From: Akkermansiaceae bacterium UBA5689
GTDB taxonomy: Bacteria; Verrucomicrobiota; Verrucomicrobiia; Verrucomicrobiales; Akkermansiaceae
Assembly: GCA_002420305.1 (NCBI GenBank)
Contig: DIHT01000148.1
Location: 5,000 to 68,999 of the forward strand
DNA: 64,000 nucleotides
Reading direction: 5' to 3'
Positions 28,206-37,311 of the stretch are shown here, piece by piece (positions within the stretch are counted from its first letter, which is position 1; the number at the start of each line of letters is the position of its first letter). The notes under the pieces are model-generated. The model was not told where the DNA came from, searched no databases, and was given only the letters and a program-made list of their open reading frames with translations. Both the position numbers and the translations under genes were made by a program.

Positions 28206-29615
28206 TTAGAAGGGGAGTTTTGGGCCGCCTTTTCCGCCCATGCCTCCCATTAGGTCTTTCATGGAGTCAAGATCTCCCGGTCCCCCTCCTCCAAGGGCTC
28301 CAAGCTGCTTCATCATGTTCTTCATTTTACCCTTGGACTTCATCATCTTGCGCATCATGCCGAATTGCTTGAGGAGCTGATTGACTTCGAGAAGGCTTCG
28401 ACCGGATCCTCCCGCGATACGTTTGCGGCGGGTTCCCTTGATGATTTCGGGGCGGCTACGTTCCTTGGGTGTCATTGAGAGGACAATCGCTTCCATGTGC
28501 TTGATGCGACTTGGGTCGAGAGCTCCAGACGGAAGTTGTTTCTTGATCTTGTTGAATCCTGGAAGCATTCCCATGAGCCCTTCGAGGGGGCCGAGGTTCT
28601 GGAGCATTTTCATCTGCTCAAGAAAATCGTTGAAGTCAAAGCGCCCTTTCTCGAGCCGGCGTGCGGCCTTGGCGGCCTTTTCCTCGTCGAGATGTTCAGC
28701 AACCTGCTCGACCATCGTGATGGTGTCCCCCATGTCGAGGACCCGCCCGGCCATGCGGTCTGGATGAAATTCGTTCAGCTGATCCAGCTTTTCTCCTTCA
28801 CCAACATACTTGATTGGGCGCCCCGTGATTGCCCTCATGGAGAGAGCAGCGCCACCTCGTGCGTCACCATCAAGCTTGGTCAGGACGATGCCACTAAGGC
28901 CGACTGCTTCATCAAAGGTCTGAGCGACCTTCACTGCCTGCTGGCCTGTTGCCGCATCTGCAACAAGAAGGGTTTCACCAGGCTTGAGGAGGGAGTGGAG
29001 CTTCTTAAGTTCTTTAACGAGGCTATCGTCTACCTCCTGTCGACCTGCGGTATCAAAGATGATGCAGGACCCTGACTGCTGATCGGCCCATTTTAAGGCG
29101 GCCTTTGCGACCTTGAGCACGTCTTTTTCTCCCGCCTCAGGAGTGTAGCAGGGGACCTCGATCTGTTCAGCGATTGTGGCCAGCTGATCGATCGCTGCGG
29201 GGCGGTAAAGGTCACATGCAACCAGCAGGGGTCGTCGCCCTTCTTTTTTCAAGCGCAGGGCAAGTTTTCCCGCGGTGGTGGTTTTGCCGGCCCCGTTCAG
29301 GCCACAGAGTAGGATACGGGCCGGGGGGTTCAGGTTCAGGGGAGCCTGATCACCACCGAGAAGAGCGGTAAGCTCGTCATGGAATATTTTAACGATTTGC
29401 TCTCCCGGCTTGATAGACTTGAGAACATCTTCGCCAACTGCCTTTTTCTTTACGCCCTCGATGAAGGTCTGAGCTACCTTGTATTCGACATCAGCCTCCA
29501 GTAGTGCGAGGCGAATTTCACGAAGAGCGTCTGAGATATTCTTTTCAGAAATACGCCCTACGCCCCTGAGGTTCCGGAAGGTCTTGTCTAAGGTGTCAGA
29601 AAGTGAGGAGAACAT
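28206..29615 (-). CDS. ffh: Signal recognition particle protein Ffh
   Basis: SRP54 homologue that binds signal sequences on ribosomes and delivers them to FtsY. Domains: N helical bundle (1-85), G domain with GLNGAGKTTTAGKLA, DTAGRQEVDDS and TKLDGDARGGAAL, and a methionine-rich M domain (from about 320) ending in a Gly/Met-rich tail. At 469 aa it is normal. The 4.5S RNA gene was not found in the window. Confidence 0.95.
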   Translation of the reverse strand: MFSSLSDTLDKTFRNLRGVGRISEKNISDALREIRLALLEADVEYKVAQTFIEGVKKKAVGEDVLKSIKPGEQIVKIFHDELTALLGGDQAPLNLNPPARILLCGLNGAGKTTTAGKLALRLKKEGRRPLLVACDLYRPAAIDQLATIAEQIEVPCYTPEAGEKDVLKVAKAALKWADQQSGSCIIFDTAGRQEVDDSLVKELKKLHSLLKPGETLLVADAATGQQAVKVAQTFDEAVGLSGIVLTKLDGDARGGAALSMRAITGRPIKYVGEGEKLDQLNEFHPDRMAGRVLDMGDTITMVEQVAEHLDEEKAAKAARRLEKGRFDFNDFLEQMKMLQNLGPLEGLMGMLPGFNKIKKQLPSGALDPSRIKHMEAIVLSMTPKERSRPEIIKGTRRKRIAGGSGRSLLEVNQLLKQFGMMRKMMKSKGKMKNMMKQLGALGGGGPGDLDSMKDLMGGMGGKGGPKLPF

Positions 29616-29714
29616 ACTGTTTGCCGGCGAGGTTGATTTCTATGGAACGAAGAGCGTCTCAAGGGGGTTGTGTCCCCTCCGAATGAATAACTCAATAATT
29701 AAGATAGGGTCCGT

Positions 29715-30908
29715 CTATTCTCCAGCTCCCACCTGATAGGCTGCCTCTCTCTCTATAAGGAAGCTCCAGCGCATGGGAGCTTCACGCTTGGTGCGACCTG
29801 CAATCTGCCATTGGACGTTGATCTCACAAACCCTGTGGCGGAGACGGCGGTCAACTGTCCAGCTCACTTGGCCAGAAGCGGGATCATACTCGTGGTCCAC
29901 TTTGCCGAAGCCAGAGACCCTCATAACGACAGAGTCCGGTTTAAGATTCTCCACCCCGGACAGATCAGCGGTGATCAAGGGGAGCCGTGATTCGATTCTG
30001 CTCCCAGGTTCAGGTTTTACAGGGTGGGGGGTGGTTTGAACCACTACTCCAGTTAATGCCTCTGCACCACGGAGCGCTTTAAAGGTGGTGGCCTGTTCAA
30101 AGTGAAGATCAGAATTTCCATGAATAATATAGCGAGGTAGGCGCCGATTATCCAGTCCTCTCCGAATCTTCCCTGGTAAGACAGTGAAGAGGTATTCGTA
30201 ATCACATTCTGCTGCGACCGGATACATCGCCTCGGTAAAGTAGCCCCCCGGGTAAGCATAGGTAGTGATTGGCTGGCCGAACCGTTCTTCGAGAAAGCGT
30301 TTGGAATCGCCGAATTCCCGCCTGAGAAATTTCAGGTAGGCAGCTTCTCCCTTTCGCGCATGGTGCTTGACCGTTCCCGGGAAGGGGTGGGAGACGGAGT
30401 GGCTGCCAATTGTACACCCGTGTTCCTGCATTTCCCTGATCATCGAGGTTGTCAGAGCCCGTCCACCTCCGTCGACATAGTTTTTGTAGAGGTAGACAGT
30501 GAAGGGAAATTTGTTTTCCTTCAGAATCGGAAACGCTTCCGTGTAGACCGATTTCCATCCGTCATCAATAGTGATCATCACCGCGCGAGGGGGAATGAAT
30601 TTTGTTCCTTTCTTCCACTCCAGAAAATCCTGCAGTGAAATAACGGGCAGTCGGAGAGATTTCAGGGCCTCCATCTGCTTTTTGAATGTTGCCGTCCTTA
30701 TGCGCATCTGCGAAGGCGCCAGAGAAGAGGAGAACTCATGGTATCCTAGGACGGAGACTCTGGTCCCGTCATCCTTAGGAGGATGCTGCTCGCCCGTATG
30801 CAACGCCTCTCCGGGTTTTGGTGAGGAAGGCCTTTCTTGAGTGAAGGCTGGTGGGCAAGCCAGAAGAAGCAGTGCTGAGAGGAAAAGGAAGGTGCGGCGA
30901 TGCATCAT
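29715..30908 (-). CDS. Exported polysaccharide deacetylase (NodB) family protein
   Basis: A 397-aa protein with a signal peptide (RRTFLFLSALLLLACPPAFT); the LLAC could be a lipobox. The NodB homology domain (about residues 100-250) has the metal-dependent deacetylase motifs: TIDDGW (catalytic and metal Asp) and HSVSHP (metal His pair), then YPGGYF. Such enzymes remove N- or O-acetyl groups from cell-wall or exopolysaccharides. The C-terminal 120 residues form an extra domain I do not recognise. The gene lies 99 bp upstream of ffh on the same strand. Confidence 0.85.
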   Translation of the reverse strand: MMHRRTFLFLSALLLLACPPAFTQERPSSPKPGEALHTGEQHPPKDDGTRVSVLGYHEFSSSLAPSQMRIRTATFKKQMEALKSLRLPVISLQDFLEWKKGTKFIPPRAVMITIDDGWKSVYTEAFPILKENKFPFTVYLYKNYVDGGGRALTTSMIREMQEHGCTIGSHSVSHPFPGTVKHHARKGEAAYLKFLRREFGDSKRFLEERFGQPITTYAYPGGYFTEAMYPVAAECDYEYLFTVLPGKIRRGLDNRRLPRYIIHGNSDLHFEQATTFKALRGAEALTGVVVQTTPHPVKPEPGSRIESRLPLITADLSGVENLKPDSVVMRVSGFGKVDHEYDPASGQVSWTVDRRLRHRVCEINVQWQIAGRTKREAPMRWSFLIEREAAYQVGAGE

Positions 30909-31025
30909 CAGGGCTTCCTGACGCTAGCAAAGAGCAGAGAGAATTTCCAGAGTTTTGGGACGGTTTCGGGGCCGCAGCCTTCGATTGGGCACAGTTTGCC
31001 AAAGGATGTGAAACCCGGGACGAAC

Positions 31026-33770
31026 TTATCCCCGTGCCGGGTTCACCTGAGCCTCAAGGTTAGCATCCAGCAGTTCCCGGCGAAGATTGACGCCCCGCTT
31101 ACGGCTCCAGATCAGGACGATTGGCGATGCCACGAAAATCGAGGAATACGTTCCAACGACTACTCCCACCATGATGGCGAGTGAAAAGGTCTTGAGGGCT
31201 GGACCACCGAAGATGAAGAGTACCAGCACGGTCATGAAGGTGGTAGCCGAGGTCAGAATTGTGCGGGAAAGGGTGGCGTTGATAGCAATATTCATTACCT
31301 CCTCTACTTCACCTCGTTTCATCCTGAGCGATTCCCGAATTCTGTCGAAGACGACAATGGTGTCGTTGATGGAGTATCCAGCAATGGTAAGGAACGCTCC
31401 CACGTGAATCAGGGTAAGTTCCTGGCCCAGAACGATCACAATTCCGATACAGATCAGGATATCATGGAACAGTGCGGCGAAAGCACCCATCGCGAAGGAG
31501 AATTCAAATCTGATCGTGATGTAGGCGAGAATGGCGATGAGGCCAAGGCCGAGGGCAATCAGCGAATTCTTGAGAAAGTCCGCTCCGAGGCTGGCTTCCA
31601 CCGTATCACGGGAGGAATCGTATTTCCATGCCGCCTCAGCAGCTGCAGAGCCTTCCTCGGCTGCTTCCGCCTTCAGTCCAAGCAGAGGAATATTTTCACG
31701 AAGGGTATTGGCAATCATCTCGGCATCCTCGTCGGCACAGCGAATGGAGAGAATCTGCGAATTGTCCGGAGCGGGGAGGGTTTCGTTCTGAATGATGGGA
31801 TCTTTGTTGAGGTCGAGGCCGGCAAGTGCGGCAGTTGCGTCGGCCTCCGGCACGATCTCCTGCTGGGTCTGAAACTGGATCAGTGCGCCACCGGCAAAAT
31901 CAATGCCGAGAGCGTTTCCACGTTTCGCACCGACCATGACCAGGCTGCCTGCAAGGAAGATAAGAGAGATGATAAAGGCTGCTTTGCGCATTCCCATGAA
32001 GTTCAGGGTCTGACGCGGAACCAAGCTACTCATGAATTTTAACTTGCGACTGTCATCACGAGAGCTCTTCTCGGAATTTCGCGAGGTCCACCAGAAGGCG
32101 ACCCGAGTGACAACGAGAGCCGCAAACATGGAGGCCAGAATTCCAATCGTAAGGGTGATTGCGAATCCCTTGACGGTTCCAGAGGCCCGCCAGAAGAGAA
32201 TGATGGCGGTAATCAAGGTGGTGATATTGGCATCAAAAATGGCAGTGAATGCTTTCTCGTAGGCAGCCTGGATTGCCGCAAACAGGGATTTTCCAGCAGC
32301 GCGCTCTTCACGGAGACGCTCGTAGATGAGTACGTTAGCGTCTACTGCGACACCGATAGTGAGGATGATGCCTGCGATGCCGGGCAGGGTGAAGGTGAAT
32401 TCAAACATCGCCATGGCACCAAAGAGAATGAGGACGTTTACGGTGAGTCCGATAAAGGCGATGATCCCTGCGAAACGATAGTAAATCCCAAGGAAGAGAA
32501 TCGTGAGGGAGATGCCTGCGATGCCGGCCAGGATGCCCTGACTGACAGTGGCGGCGCCAAGACGCGCAGTGACGGTGGACTCCTTCAGAATCTTGAGTGG
32601 ATTCTCGAGAGGATTCATCAAGGTGGCGGAAAGGTTGCGGCATTCCTCGGCGTCCCCGACACCTTGAATGATGAAATTCTTGTCCAAGACGGCCTGCACC
32701 ACGGGAGCGCTGTCCACTTCTCCATCAAGAACCACAGCAAGCCGATCCACACCCTTGCGCATGGGAGCGGTGAGATTCCGCATCAGTTTTCCACCAGCAC
32801 CGGTAAGAGTGACCTGTACGACTCCGGACGTGGCGAGATCGGGAGAGGCTCTCTTGACATGTTTCCCCTCGATTTTATTCCGATTCTCGAGCAGGAGCTG
32901 CTCGGTGCGGGTCTCTCCCCGGTCATCGGTATCGGTATAGGTAAAGAGCTTGAATCCTGGAGCGACAGTCTCCTTGGCAGCAACCTTTGCGGCCAGCGTG
33001 TTATTATTTGGATGCACCGCGCGTAGCTCAAGGACCGACTGCTTCTGGATGATTTCGCGTACCCATGCAGCCTCTTCTTCCGAGACCCCAGGCATCTCGA
33101 TGATGATCATGTCCTGCCCCTGAGGCTGGATGAGCATGTCCTTGGTGCCGTCCGGGTTCAGTCGTCCCCGAAGTGTTTTGATCGCCTGCTGAATGGAATC
33201 CGCGCTGACGCGGAAGGCGTCTGCATCCTCATCGCTGGCTTCTTCCGAGTCCTCAAGGACCTTAGGCTGGACCTGAAGGGTGAATGAAGCTCCGCCTGCA
33301 AGGTCGATACCGGGTTTCAGAGAGGCCACTGGGTCTGACTGTTCGACCTGGGAAGCGAGCTTCTCGGCATCCTCCTTGGAGAATCCCGGCATGGTGATCG
33401 TGATAAGGTTTGGCAGGGAAGAGGAGTAGGTGACGCCATCTTCCTGACCGCCTATTTTTGCCTCCAGACTTCGAACTCTTCTCTCGAGAGTCTCCTGCTC
33501 CATCTCAAGCTCTTCCCCTTTTGCATCCTTGGCGATAATTGCCGTGACAGAAAGTTGGTAGCCGGTTCCATCAGCCATCTCAGTGATGTCGCCTGCGAGG
33601 AACTCCGATGTTTCCGTCCGTGGGGACAGGGACCATCCGCACATCACGATAATGCCGAGGATAAGAACGGTTCCTACCTTGCGCTTGCGACTGATATCAT
33701 CACTGGCGAGGTACCAGAAAAGGAGAGCCAGAATGAACAGGCCGGAGAGAAAAACGATCGTAGGTTGCAT
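31026..33770 (-). CDS. secDF: Fused protein translocase subunit SecDF
   Basis: Membrane protein that uses the proton gradient to help complete Sec export. Being 914 aa, it contains SecD (six membrane helices, large periplasmic domain with PGIDLAGGASFTLQV and the GRLNPDG region) and SecF (second set of six helices, LGIDFAGGALIQF) in one chain. Both RND-type transmembrane cores are present (TIGVAVDANVLIYERLREE and AGYSINDTIVVFDRIRE). It is the last gene of the tgt-yajC-SecD-like-secDF group. Fused SecDF is known in several phyla. Confidence 0.94.
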   Translation of the reverse strand: MQPTIVFLSGLFILALLFWYLASDDISRKRKVGTVLILGIIVMCGWSLSPRTETSEFLAGDITEMADGTGYQLSVTAIIAKDAKGEELEMEQETLERRVRSLEAKIGGQEDGVTYSSSLPNLITITMPGFSKEDAEKLASQVEQSDPVASLKPGIDLAGGASFTLQVQPKVLEDSEEASDEDADAFRVSADSIQQAIKTLRGRLNPDGTKDMLIQPQGQDMIIIEMPGVSEEEAAWVREIIQKQSVLELRAVHPNNNTLAAKVAAKETVAPGFKLFTYTDTDDRGETRTEQLLLENRNKIEGKHVKRASPDLATSGVVQVTLTGAGGKLMRNLTAPMRKGVDRLAVVLDGEVDSAPVVQAVLDKNFIIQGVGDAEECRNLSATLMNPLENPLKILKESTVTARLGAATVSQGILAGIAGISLTILFLGIYYRFAGIIAFIGLTVNVLILFGAMAMFEFTFTLPGIAGIILTIGVAVDANVLIYERLREERAAGKSLFAAIQAAYEKAFTAIFDANITTLITAIILFWRASGTVKGFAITLTIGILASMFAALVVTRVAFWWTSRNSEKSSRDDSRKLKFMSSLVPRQTLNFMGMRKAAFIISLIFLAGSLVMVGAKRGNALGIDFAGGALIQFQTQQEIVPEADATAALAGLDLNKDPIIQNETLPAPDNSQILSIRCADEDAEMIANTLRENIPLLGLKAEAAEEGSAAAEAAWKYDSSRDTVEASLGADFLKNSLIALGLGLIAILAYITIRFEFSFAMGAFAALFHDILICIGIVIVLGQELTLIHVGAFLTIAGYSINDTIVVFDRIRESLRMKRGEVEEVMNIAINATLSRTILTSATTFMTVLVLFIFGGPALKTFSLAIMVGVVVGTYSSIFVASPIVLIWSRKRGVNLRRELLDANLEAQVNPARG

Positions 33771-33804
33771 TGGTTAAAGGCGGTGGGGTTAGAGGCCGCT
33801 AAGC

Positions 33805-34581
33805 TTACTTGGCCTGAGGCACAAGTGGTATGAGTGATTCGATCAGGAGGTTGGAGGAAAGGGGCTTGTTGAGTGAGGTGGCCAGACTTTCAGCGTGCTC
33901 GAAGGAGTTGAACCCCTCGAGTGTTACTGGAGTCCACAATTCTTCAGCGACCACCGGGGCGCTGATAATCCGTTCATCGTAGATGATGGCAAGTCGGGAG
34001 CGGCCTTTTTGCATTTTTTCAGTTGCGGACCTTATGCTTCGTAAACCACTGCTATTGAGTGATATATGCACCATATTGTCACCGTCCGGGGTTGCGAGAG
34101 CGCTCTCAACATGCGAATTATTGAGGATCTCAGCCCGTGAGACGGCTAATTTTTGTCCGTTTGCCTCCCCTTTGTCTTGGGCGTCATAGAGGAGAATTTG
34201 GTGGTCTGAGGGGAGCTGAGAGGGATCCTTGGAGGCGATATCAGTGATGTAGGCACTACGATCGTGGATGGCTCTGATGCTGATTTTGCCACTCACGCAC
34301 AGGCGGTCGAGACGGGACAAGGCGTCGTCTCGATCCGTCCCGTAGAGCTGGACTTCGAGAAGACGGGCAGATCTTTCCGCTGCGCGGACTCTTGCTGGTA
34401 GGCCGAGCAATTCGGCGCGTGCGGTGAGCTCTTCGACAAGAGACGATGGGGAGGTCGTCTGATCGTCGGGAGGGAGCGAGAGGATGGCCTCGTAATTCAG
34501 TTCCTCCTTTGGCTTACAGCACGTCAATATGATGCAGCCTAATGCAACGAGAGATCCGGCCAATGAGGAGGCTTGTGGCAT
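33805..34581 (-). CDS. SecD-periplasmic-domain-like protein, probably a lipoprotein
   Basis: A 258-aa protein with a hydrophobic N-terminal segment ending in Cys-rich LGCIILTCCKPKEE, likely a lipoprotein or anchored signal, and no other membrane segment. Its C-terminal part parallels the SecDF in the next gene: RLAIIYDERIISAPVV against RLAVVLDGEVDSAPVV, then LEGF... and a LNKPL end where SecDF has LMNPL; KISIRAIHD matches VLELRAVHP. So it resembles the SecD P1 periplasmic domain without the RND transmembrane core. It lies between yajC and secDF on one strand with short gaps (25 and 34 bp), implying a role in export. I took ATG 34581; the frame stays open upstream to 34668 into yajC. Confidence 0.75.
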   Translation of the reverse strand: MPQASSLAGSLVALGCIILTCCKPKEELNYEAILSLPPDDQTTSPSSLVEELTARAELLGLPARVRAAERSARLLEVQLYGTDRDDALSRLDRLCVSGKISIRAIHDRSAYITDIASKDPSQLPSDHQILLYDAQDKGEANGQKLAVSRAEILNNSHVESALATPDGDNMVHISLNSSGLRSIRSATEKMQKGRSRLAIIYDERIISAPVVAEELWTPVTLEGFNSFEHAESLATSLNKPLSSNLLIESLIPLVPQAK

Positions 34582-34606
34582 CGAGCGAGAGACAAGTGGG
34601 CAAAGT

Positions 34607-34984
34607 CTAGGACTGTTCCCCCGCGTCTTCCTGTTCCTCAGAGCTATCCTGCTTTGAGGAATTTCCAACCTTGGTCACGGACCGGATCGCATCCTTTTCA
34701 AAAGGGACAAAGACGTTCTCGGAGAGTTTCACGGTCACTGTGGTTTTTGAAATGTGATGAACCGTGCCGTGCATGCCACCGATCGAGATGATCTTGTCTC
34801 CTTTTGACAGAGAGGCCACTCTCGCAGCCTGCTCCTTCCGCTGTTTGCTCTGAGGCCGGATGATCAGAAAATACATGATGACAAACATCAGGATGAGCAT
34901 CACCCACATGCTTCCGAGAGGATTCTGGCTTTGGCCGCCGGGTGTCTGGGGGGGAGCAGCGGCGATGATGGAATAACAGTTCAT
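34607..34984 (-). CDS. yajC: Preprotein translocase subunit YajC
   Basis: Small accessory membrane protein of the SecDF complex. It has one N-terminal membrane helix (WVMLILMFVIMYFLIIRPQSK), the conserved RPQ-K-K motif after it, and a cytoplasmic domain (GDKIISIGGMHGTV). At 125 aa it is normal. Its ATG overlaps the end of tgt by 4 bp. Confidence 0.93.
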   Translation of the reverse strand: MNCYSIIAAAPPQTPGGQSQNPLGSMWVMLILMFVIMYFLIIRPQSKQRKEQAARVASLSKGDKIISIGGMHGTVHHISKTTVTVKLSENVFVPFEKDAIRSVTKVGNSSKQDSSEEQEDAGEQS

Positions 34985-36156
34985 GTTCTTTTGTGGTTGT
35001 AGCGTTCGCAGAAAGAGGAACGAAATTCCTCAAATTGATCCTCGCTGATAGCCTTTCGTGCATTACGCACGAGGCGGAGGTAAAAATCAAGATTGTGAAA
35101 AGAAAGCAACCGTAAAGCCAGCATTTCTCCCGCCTTGAAGAGATGGCGCAGGTAAGCGCGGGAAAAGTCAGCAAGATGAGGGTGGCAATCTTCGGTCAGA
35201 GGTGACTTGTCGCGCTCGAATCGGGCATTCTTTATATGAATGGGTCCATCGTTTGTGAATGCGAGGCCGTGTCGGGCCGATCGGGTTGGGTGGACACAGT
35301 CGAACATGTCCACTCCCCGGGCGATCATTTCAAGCATTTGGGGAGGGGTGCCGAGTCCCATCGCGTAACGGGGTTTCTCTGGCGGAAGAAAAGGCTCACT
35401 GTGCTCGACGGCACGAAACATTTCCTCCTCTGGTTCGCCCACAGAAACTCCCCCAACGGCATAGCCGTCGAAATCCAGCATGGCTAGGTCCCGTGCAGAG
35501 GCAGCTCGTAAGTCCTCGTAGGAAGAGCCCTGAACAATCCCAAAGCAGAGTTGTCGCCTCGTGGAAGGACGAGAATTCTCGCCCTCGTTCGTGTTTGTGG
35601 GGGCGTCGGGAAAGAAGTCAGAGGAATAATCAGCATGCCAGATCCGGCATCTTTCAGCCCATCGGGTTGTGAGGGCCGTGGATTCCTCCGCGTAGGAACG
35701 CTCGCAGGGGTAGGGCGGGCACTCATCGAAGACCATGGCGATGTCAGAACCCAGAGTAGCCTGAATCTCCATGCTTTTTTCCGGGGTGAGGAGAGCAGGG
35801 GATCCATCGAGATGATTCTGGAAATGGACGCCTTCCTCGGTGATCTTGCGTGTCTTGGCAAGGGACCAGACCTGAAAGCCCCCTGAGTCGGTGAGAATGG
35901 GGCGATCCCAGCTGGTGAATCGATGAAGTCCTCCTAGTTCACGGATTGTTTCCTGTCCAGGTCTGAGCCAGAGGTGATAGGTGTTACCGAGGATAATTTC
36001 CGATCCGAGGAGCCTGAGCTCGTCAGGGTGGAGGGTCTTGACCGATCCCTGAGTTCCGACGGGCATGAATATGGGAGTCTCAACAGTGCCATGAGCAGTG
36101 GTGAGGCGGCCGTATCGGGCCTTGGAGGAAGAGTCGGTGGCAAGAAGCTCGAACAC
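34981..36156 (-). CDS. tgt: tRNA-guanine transglycosylase (queuosine biosynthesis)
   Basis: Exchanges guanine 34 of GUN-anticodon tRNAs for preQ1. The 391-aa protein has DSGGFQVWSLAK with catalytic D90, GLGTPPQ, and FDCVHPTRSARHG with nucleophile D286. The C-terminal zinc site departs from the usual CxCx2C...H: aligning on SRAYLRHLF, the three cysteine positions are D323, H325 and L328, while C324, H327 and H354 stand nearby. An insertion of about 20 residues (178-200) is rich in Asn, Thr and Ser. It heads the tgt-yajC-secD order known from E. coli. Confidence 0.9.
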   Translation of the reverse strand: MFELLATDSSSKARYGRLTTAHGTVETPIFMPVGTQGSVKTLHPDELRLLGSEIILGNTYHLWLRPGQETIRELGGLHRFTSWDRPILTDSGGFQVWSLAKTRKITEEGVHFQNHLDGSPALLTPEKSMEIQATLGSDIAMVFDECPPYPCERSYAEESTALTTRWAERCRIWHADYSSDFFPDAPTNTNEGENSRPSTRRQLCFGIVQGSSYEDLRAASARDLAMLDFDGYAVGGVSVGEPEEEMFRAVEHSEPFLPPEKPRYAMGLGTPPQMLEMIARGVDMFDCVHPTRSARHGLAFTNDGPIHIKNARFERDKSPLTEDCHPHLADFSRAYLRHLFKAGEMLALRLLSFHNLDFYLRLVRNARKAISEDQFEEFRSSFCERYNHKRT

Positions 36157-36294
36157 TACGAGGGAAGAGGTTGACCTCAGTTAGCATGTTCCGCCCGGGA
36201 GACCACGCAAGAAAAACGGAGTGTGCTGAGATCTAATCTCCCAGCAAGCGAAGTTCCGAGTCGTTCACGTGCTTATTTTGCCCTTAGATAAGGT

Positions 36295-37044
36295 GTGGAT
36301 CGTCAATACTGGGACTCACTTGCTGACAATTATGAGGATAATCTGTTAGAAATTTCCCGGGAAGATCTCGAGGGAGCCCTGGCAGATGAATTGAATCTCC
36401 TCAGGGGAGAGGATGTAAGTGCAGCCGATCTGGGTTGTGGTCCCGGGAGTCTGCTCCCGCTTCTCGTCAGGTATTTCAATGATGTGATAGCCGTTGATTA
36501 TGCCGAACAGTTGCTGAATCAGGCTCGCCGCCGCTGCCGCAGCAGAAAGGTCAGGTTTGCAAGCTATGATCTGAGCGAAGGACGGAAGTTGCCCTTCAAT
36601 GTAGATGTGGTCTGTTGTATTAACGCTCTGATAGATCCTGATCGTAACAAGCGCACCGGAATGCTTCGGTCCTTGCGCTCGGCGATGCAGAAAAAAGGAG
36701 TGGCGGTGATCGTTGTTCCGGCCTTGGAGTCGGTATTTCACGTTTACCACACGCTTCGGATGATCAGAGAGCGAGTAGGATGTATGGATGGACTTGGACT
36801 ACGCGAGGCTGAGCGTATGCTGAGAGCAGAGGTTCAGTCGTTCTCCGATGGAATTGTCCGCGTAGGGGGAACGCCAACGAAGTATTGGATGAGAGAAGAG
36901 TTGATTACCTGCTTGAAGGAGCAGGGTCTAAGGGTTCAAAGAATCAGGAAAGTGGAATACAAATGGTCCGAAGAAATCGTGAATCCGCCCGGGTGGCTCA
37001 AAGAGGCCCCTCCCTGGGACTGGATGGTCCTGTGTGAAAAATAG
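36295..37044 (+). CDS. SAM-dependent methyltransferase, class I
   Basis: A 249-aa protein with YWDSLADNYED near the start and the SAM-binding glycine motif ADLGCGPGSLLPLL, followed by DYAEQLLNQARRRC in the position of motif Post-I. The substrate is not clear. Similar short methyltransferases act on small molecules, quinones or tRNA. GTG 36295 is the best start. It is divergent from tgt and upstream of purH with a 267-bp gap. Confidence 0.75.
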   Translation: MDRQYWDSLADNYEDNLLEISREDLEGALADELNLLRGEDVSAADLGCGPGSLLPLLVRYFNDVIAVDYAEQLLNQARRRCRSRKVRFASYDLSEGRKLPFNVDVVCCINALIDPDRNKRTGMLRSLRSAMQKKGVAVIVVPALESVFHVYHTLRMIRERVGCMDGLGLREAERMLRAEVQSFSDGIVRVGGTPTKYWMREELITCLKEQGLRVQRIRKVEYKWSEEIVNPPGWLKEAPPWDWMVLCEK

Positions 37045-37311
37045 AGGGGCAAGCTGTCCGGGGTTGACCAAATTGACGGGGTCGGAGTGAATTCATCCCT
37101 GACTGCTGATACATAAATCTGCGGTGAGGACTGCCGCCCAGGTGGTTAGTATGCTAATTACGAGGGACTTTAGCGAATTACCTCAAGGTGATTTTTAGGG
37201 GCGGAACCTGCTGAGAATCGGGGCTGATGGGCCTTTGGCTGACAGACTGCAGGAAAGAAGATGGGATAATGCGCTTGCGGTTGCCGGGGTGGAGAGCTAG
37301 GCACCGGTCAA

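Noticed and set aside
31404..32042. A 212-aa plus-strand frame within secDF
   Set aside because: A shadow of the SecDF frame: no recognisable domain and full overlap with a strong gene.
37045..37311. Possible purine or ZTP riboswitch upstream of purH
   Set aside because: GACTGCCGCCCAGG superficially recalls the ZTP element's 3' part, but the 5' half and the pairing are missing.
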